Source: Staphylococcus edaphicus
GTDB lineage: Bacteria > Bacillota > Bacilli > Staphylococcales > Staphylococcaceae
Length of the DNA: 36,709 nucleotides
NCBI RefSeq assembly: GCF_002614725.1
Contig: NZ_MRZN01000025.1
Span: 1 to 36,709 of the forward strand
Direction of reading: 5' to 3'
The notes below the pieces were generated by a model. That model ran no database searches and was not told the DNA's origin. It was given only the letters and a program-made list of their open reading frames with translations. The position numbers and the translations under genes are program-made. Shown piece by piece: positions 33,612 through 36,709 of the stretch (the first letter of the stretch is position 1; the number at the start of each line of letters is the position of its first letter).

Positions 33612-34640
33612 ATGACGATTCGAAAGCAATTAATCTATTCATTTATTGGCTCACTTTGTATCACGACCATATTGGTGTTTACGTTATATAAAATGATGTG
33701 GTTTGATGCTCACCAAACTATCTTACTTACACTAAGTTCATTTATTGCAAGTTTGATGACTATGACAATTGCATTGTTTTTTTCAGTACCTACAATTCAT
33801 AAGATAGAGAAATTAAATAGACAAACGTACCAAATTGCCAAAGGAAATTATCAAGTAGATGATTTAAATATACATTCCCCTAAAGAATTAAAAGAACTGA
33901 GTGATTCATTTAATAAAATGACGTCTAGAATTGATGCTCAAATGAATACGATTAAGTCAGAGCAAGAAGAAAAGCTAGCTATGATACAGAACCTAGCTCA
34001 TGATTTAAAAACACCACTTTCAAGTATCAAGTCTTATTCTGAAGGATTAAGAGATGATATGATTCATACGGAAAATGCGCAGCAGGACGCTTATCAAGTG
34101 CTTATCAAACAAGCGGATCGCTTGAATCAGATGTTTGATGATTTAACGGATGTTATGTCATTAAATAATAAACGGCAGAAGACAAAATTGAATATAGATC
34201 AGTTATTGATGCCGATATTAGAAGCCTATCAGCAAATCATAGTCACAGAAAACAGACAATTTGAGGTTAATATCCCACAAAATATTCAAGCCTTTAATCA
34301 AGATCAAAACGCTTTAGAACGAATTATTACTAATTTTATAGATAATGCGCTCAAATTCTCAAATCCTAATTCAATCATTACAATTGATGTTTATGAAAAA
34401 GAACAAGGTATCTTAGCAATTTCTGTGAAGGACGAGGGTATTGGTATTGAAGAGACACATTTAAAGTATATATTTAATAGAACATACAGAGTGGAAAACT
34501 CAAGAAATCAAGAAACTGGCGGTTCAGGCCTTGGACTATTTATTGCAGCATCTCTAGCTGAACAAATAGGTGCTACTATCGAGGTTCATAGTAAAATTAC
34601 AAAGGGGACAACGGTGACCCTTAGTTTCCCAATGGACTAA
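33612..34640 (+). CDS. saeS: Sensor histidine kinase SaeS
   Basis: 342 residues (S. aureus 351). Two membrane segments at about 9-28 and 38-60 enclose only a tiny outer loop, MWFDAHQ, close to the S. aureus MWFNGH loop that tunes signalling. HAMP-like region 61-112. HisKA with NLAHDLKTPLSSIKSYSEG, phospho-His 130. HATPase with NFIDNALKFS (N box), DEGIGI (G1) and GGSGLGL (G2). Intramembrane-sensing kinase that phosphorylates and dephosphorylates SaeR; SaeP and SaeQ adjust the balance. It begins one base after the saeR stop. Confidence 0.92.
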   Translation: MTIRKQLIYSFIGSLCITTILVFTLYKMMWFDAHQTILLTLSSFIASLMTMTIALFFSVPTIHKIEKLNRQTYQIAKGNYQVDDLNIHSPKELKELSDSFNKMTSRIDAQMNTIKSEQEEKLAMIQNLAHDLKTPLSSIKSYSEGLRDDMIHTENAQQDAYQVLIKQADRLNQMFDDLTDVMSLNNKRQKTKLNIDQLLMPILEAYQQIIVTENRQFEVNIPQNIQAFNQDQNALERIITNFIDNALKFSNPNSIITIDVYEKEQGILAISVKDEGIGIEETHLKYIFNRTYRVENSRNQETGGSGLGLFIAASLAEQIGATIEVHSKITKGTTVTLSFPMD

Positions 34641-34689
34641 AGCCGTGTTATTTAGAAAAGTACGTCCATATTGAAAACGTAACTGTATT

Positions 34690-34735
34690 AACAGATAGGT
34701 TGCAGGTAGATAGCAGCCTATTTGTTATTTTTTAC
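34690..34735 (+). terminator. Terminator of saePQRS
   Basis: A 14-bp stem with two mismatched or wobble positions (34690-34703 with 34713-34726) followed by ATTTTTT. Confidence 0.75.
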
Positions 34736-34872
34736 ATATTAAACGTTAAAGTATGTAGAGTTGTCGCACTAATTACATAAACATTACAAGGTTTCAAACT
34801 ACAAACAACTACAATATTACCTTCATGGCGGATGTGAGAAGATATTTGTGGTTAGTAAAAGACAATATTCAA

Positions 34873-34947
34873 TGTAATTGGGATGTAAAAAACAGTGTGT
34901 TATTTTAATTTCGCTGTAACCTACATGCTTTTTTTAGATGTTATAGT
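34873..34947 (+). promoter_or_regulatory. WalR box and promoter of sceD copy 1
   Basis: TGTAATTGGGATGTAAA (34873-34889) fits the WalR consensus TGTWAH-N5-TGTWAH. A conserved TGTAACCTACA follows (from 34915), then -10 TATAGT at 34942-34947. The distance from box end to -10 is 53 bases, the same as in copy 2. Confidence 0.75.
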
Positions 34948-35061
34948 ACTATTTGTGAGTTGATTGAAGGAGTAAATCATGCATTTTAGATGATTGAAAT
35001 TCAACGTTAAATCTTAAAAATAATAAAATCTAAAAATTATCTTCTGGGAGGATTATTAATA

Positions 35062-35763
35062 ATGAAAAAAACAGTAGTAGCATCAACATTAGCAGTAGGA
35101 CTTGGCGTAACAGGATTCGCAGCAGGAAATTCAGCAGACGCTTCAGAACAAGGCGTTGACAAAGCACAATTAGCACAACAAGCACAAACTAATCCAGAAT
35201 CACTAAATGCAGCACCAGTACAAGACGGTGCTTATAACATTAATTTTAACTATAATAATACAGACTATAGCTTCCAATCAGATGGTCAATATTGGACTTG
35301 GAGTTATGGACAAGGTTCAACTAATGCACCAGCACAAGAAACTGCTGAGCAACCACAACAAGTAGAACAACCACAACAAACTGAGCAAGCTTCAACTGAA
35401 CAACCAGCACAAGAAGCTGCACCACAAACTGAAGCAACACAACAACCACAACAAGAAGCAACTACACAAAGTGCTTCAAGTTCAAATGAATCAAGTTCAA
35501 GCAAAGCTTCAGAAGGTTCATCAGTAAATGTTAACTCACATTTACAAGCAATCGCGCAACGTGAATCAGGTGGCGATCTTAAAGCTGTAAACCCATCATC
35601 AGGTGCAGCAGGTAAATATCAATTCTTACAAAGCACTTGGGATTCAGTAGCACCAGCAGAATACCAAGGTGTATCACCAACAGAAGCTCCTGAAGCGGTA
35701 CAAGACGCAGCAGCTGTTAAACTTTACAACACAGCAGGCGCTTCACAATGGGTTACTGCATAA
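35062..35763 (+). CDS. sceD: SceD-type lytic transglycosylase, copy 1
   Basis: 233 residues. ATG with GGGAGGATT upstream. Signal peptide [26 protein letters not shown], then an N-terminal domain with [18 protein letters not shown], a Gln/Glu/Thr-rich linker at about 92-150 ([14 protein letters not shown]), and the C-terminal transglycosylase domain [38 protein letters not shown] and [16 protein letters not shown]; the E in QRESGG is the catalytic acid. Similar to S. aureus SceD along its whole length. It cuts peptidoglycan during growth and cell separation. WalKR is the known activator of sceD and a WalR box lies upstream. Confidence 0.92.
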   Translation: MKKTVVASTLAVGLGVTGFAAGNSADASEQGVDKAQLAQQAQTNPESLNAAPVQDGAYNINFNYNNTDYSFQSDGQYWTWSYGQGSTNAPAQETAEQPQQVEQPQQTEQASTEQPAQEAAPQTEATQQPQQEATTQSASSSNESSSSKASEGSSVNVNSHLQAIAQRESGGDLKAVNPSSGAAGKYQFLQSTWDSVAPAEYQGVSPTEAPEAVQDAAAVKLYNTAGASQWVTA

Positions 35764-35796
35764 TAAAATCAGTAACTTATAATTATTAATATATTT

Positions 35797-35840
35797 AAAC
35801 ACTGTTTCTATTTTTAGAAGCAGTGTTTTTTTATTTTTTA
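35797..35840 (+). terminator. Terminator of sceD copy 1
   Basis: Stem AAACACTGTTTCTA (35797-35810) with TAGAAGCAGTGTTT (35815-35828), one G-T pair, then a T-run. Confidence 0.8.
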
Positions 35841-36087
35841 TAAATACTAAGTGAACTTATATTTGTAATATAGGTATAGGAAGCAATTTAGAACAACTCA
35901 TATAAGAGTGCACTATTCTATAATATTCATAATAAAGATGAAAAAAAGTAATTACAAGAAGTGTGAATATACTTCTTTTTTCGCACTAATTACAAAATGA
36001 TTACATAGTTACAAGTGTACAAATACACTCCAAGACGCTCATGAAAGTTTTTTGAAGGAAAATGATTCTGTTAAATAGAGTGAGAGA

Positions 36088-36162
36088 CGTAATTGGGATG
36101 TAAAAAAGAGATTGCTTTTTTAACTTCACTGTAACCTACAAGTTCTTTATGGGTGTTATAGT
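36088..36162 (+). promoter_or_regulatory. WalR-like box and promoter of sceD copy 2
   Basis: CGTAATTGGGATGTAAA (36088-36104) differs from the copy 1 box only at its first base. The TGTAACCTACA element follows and -10 TATAGT lies at 36157-36162, again 53 bases after the box. The lost T could weaken WalR binding. Confidence 0.65.
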
Positions 36163-36272
36163 TGTAATTACAAATTAGTTGTAAAAAGTAAACGTAGATT
36201 TAATTGTTGAATTTACACGCTAATTTATTAAATTTTAAAAATACAAACAATCTCTTAGGAGGATTATTAATA

Positions 36273-36709
36273 ATGAAAAAAACAGTAATTGCATCAACAT
36301 TAGCAGTAGGACTTGGCGTAACAGGATTCGCAGCAGGAAATTCAGCAGACGCTTCAGAACAAGGCGTTGACAAAGCACAATTAGCACAACAAGCACAAAC
36401 TAATCCAGAATCATTAAATGCAGCACCAGTACAAGACGGTGCTTATAATATAAACTTTAACTATAACAATACAGATTATAGCTTCCAATCAGATGGTGAA
36501 AACTTTAGTTGGAGTTATGGTGAAGGTTCAGGTGAAGGCTCAAATGTCTCATCAGAACAATCAACAAATAATTCACAACAAGCTGAGCAACCACAACAAG
36601 TAGAACAACCACAACAAACTGAGCAAGCTTCAACTGAACAACCAGCACAAGAAGCTGCACCACAAACTGAAGCAACACAACAACCACAACAAGAAGCAAC
36701 TACACAAAG
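36273..36709 (+). CDS. sceD: SceD-type lytic transglycosylase, copy 2 (3' end outside window)
   Basis: The first 145 codons are present. ATG with TAGGAGGATT upstream. Residues 1-70 are nearly identical to copy 1, at DNA level too. Residues about 75-105 differ ([20 protein letters not shown] against [18 protein letters not shown]). The Gln-rich linker (from EQPQQVEQ) is then again identical to copy 1 up to the window end. The catalytic domain is not visible. A second transglycosylase of the same type with its own WalR-like promoter is likely; copy 1 and 2 are 509 bases apart. Confidence 0.85.
   Translation, partial: MKKTVIASTLAVGLGVTGFAAGNSADASEQGVDKAQLAQQAQTNPESLNAAPVQDGAYNINFNYNNTDYSFQSDGENFSWSYGEGSGEGSNVSSEQSTNNSQQAEQPQQVEQPQQTEQASTEQPAQEAAPQTEATQQPQQEATTQ

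Noticed and set aside
36505..36699. Leu/Val-rich minus-strand frame at the right end
   Set aside because: Antisense shadow of the Gln-rich linker of sceD copy 2.
1..36709. tRNA, rRNA and riboswitches
   Set aside because: No cloverleaf, rRNA-like conserved segment or recognisable T-box/riboswitch core was seen on either strand by reading.

Overview
The window is low-GC DNA (roughly one third G+C by eye) with staphylococcal gene content: saePQRS, an icaADBC biofilm cluster with an IcaR-type regulator, sceD-type transglycosylases and LXG / EssC type VII secretion genes. The proteins match S. aureus and S. epidermidis families but differ at many positions, so I read it as a coagulase-negative Staphylococcus, species not fixed. 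The left edge lies inside an IS1182-family transposase and the right edge inside the second of two near-identical sceD copies. Both are repeats, so the window may be a whole contig that stopped at repeats.

Layout. (1) 1-380: transposase 3' end, a terminator and a 22-bp perfect palindrome. (2) 424-3539, minus: a type VII effector module: WXG100-like protein, coiled-coil partner, a TspA-like LXG toxin split by a -1 frameshift at an A7 run, DUF443-type immunity protein and a DUF4176-type protein. (3) 3783-9931, plus: a second module headed by an orphan C-terminal piece of the EssC ATPase, then a WXG100-like protein, coiled-coil partner, glycine-zipper LXG protein, a frameshifted membrane protein, two DUF5085-like proteins, and membrane and lipoproteins. 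(4) 10364-13920: YkvI-like transporter, then a minus-strand XRE / DUF3169 / ABC transporter operon. (5) 14253-20758: secreted poly-gamma-glutamate hydrolase with a repeated Thr/Pro/Lys linker, ABC-ATPase-domain protein, small proteins, DUF4015 lipoprotein and a decayed glycosyltransferase. (6) 20787-23610: gtfAB without accessory Sec genes. (7) 24225-24989: dienoyl-CoA-reductase-like SDR with a CcpA cre site at its promoter. (8) 25249-29738, minus: icaADBC with icaC broken by TGG to TGA, and icaR lying downstream of icaC instead of divergent from icaA. (9) 30097-31148: VOC and DinB proteins. (10) 31738-34640: saePQRS with two perfect SaeR boxes. (11) 35062-36709: tandem sceD genes with conserved WalR-type boxes.

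How it fits together. Most of the window concerns the cell surface and competition: toxin-immunity export (T7SS), PNAG biofilm (ica), adhesin glycosylation (gtfAB), cell-wall turnover (sceD under WalR), poly-gamma-glutamate cleavage and the Sae regulator. The most unusual item is the EssC-tail cassette heading a complete effector module, which could act as a silent donor for switching T7SS specificity. Four genes carry single-base lesions: tspA-like, the module-2 membrane protein, the PGA hydrolase start and icaC. Three of the four lie in homopolymers, so phase variation, pseudogenisation and sequencing error must be separated.
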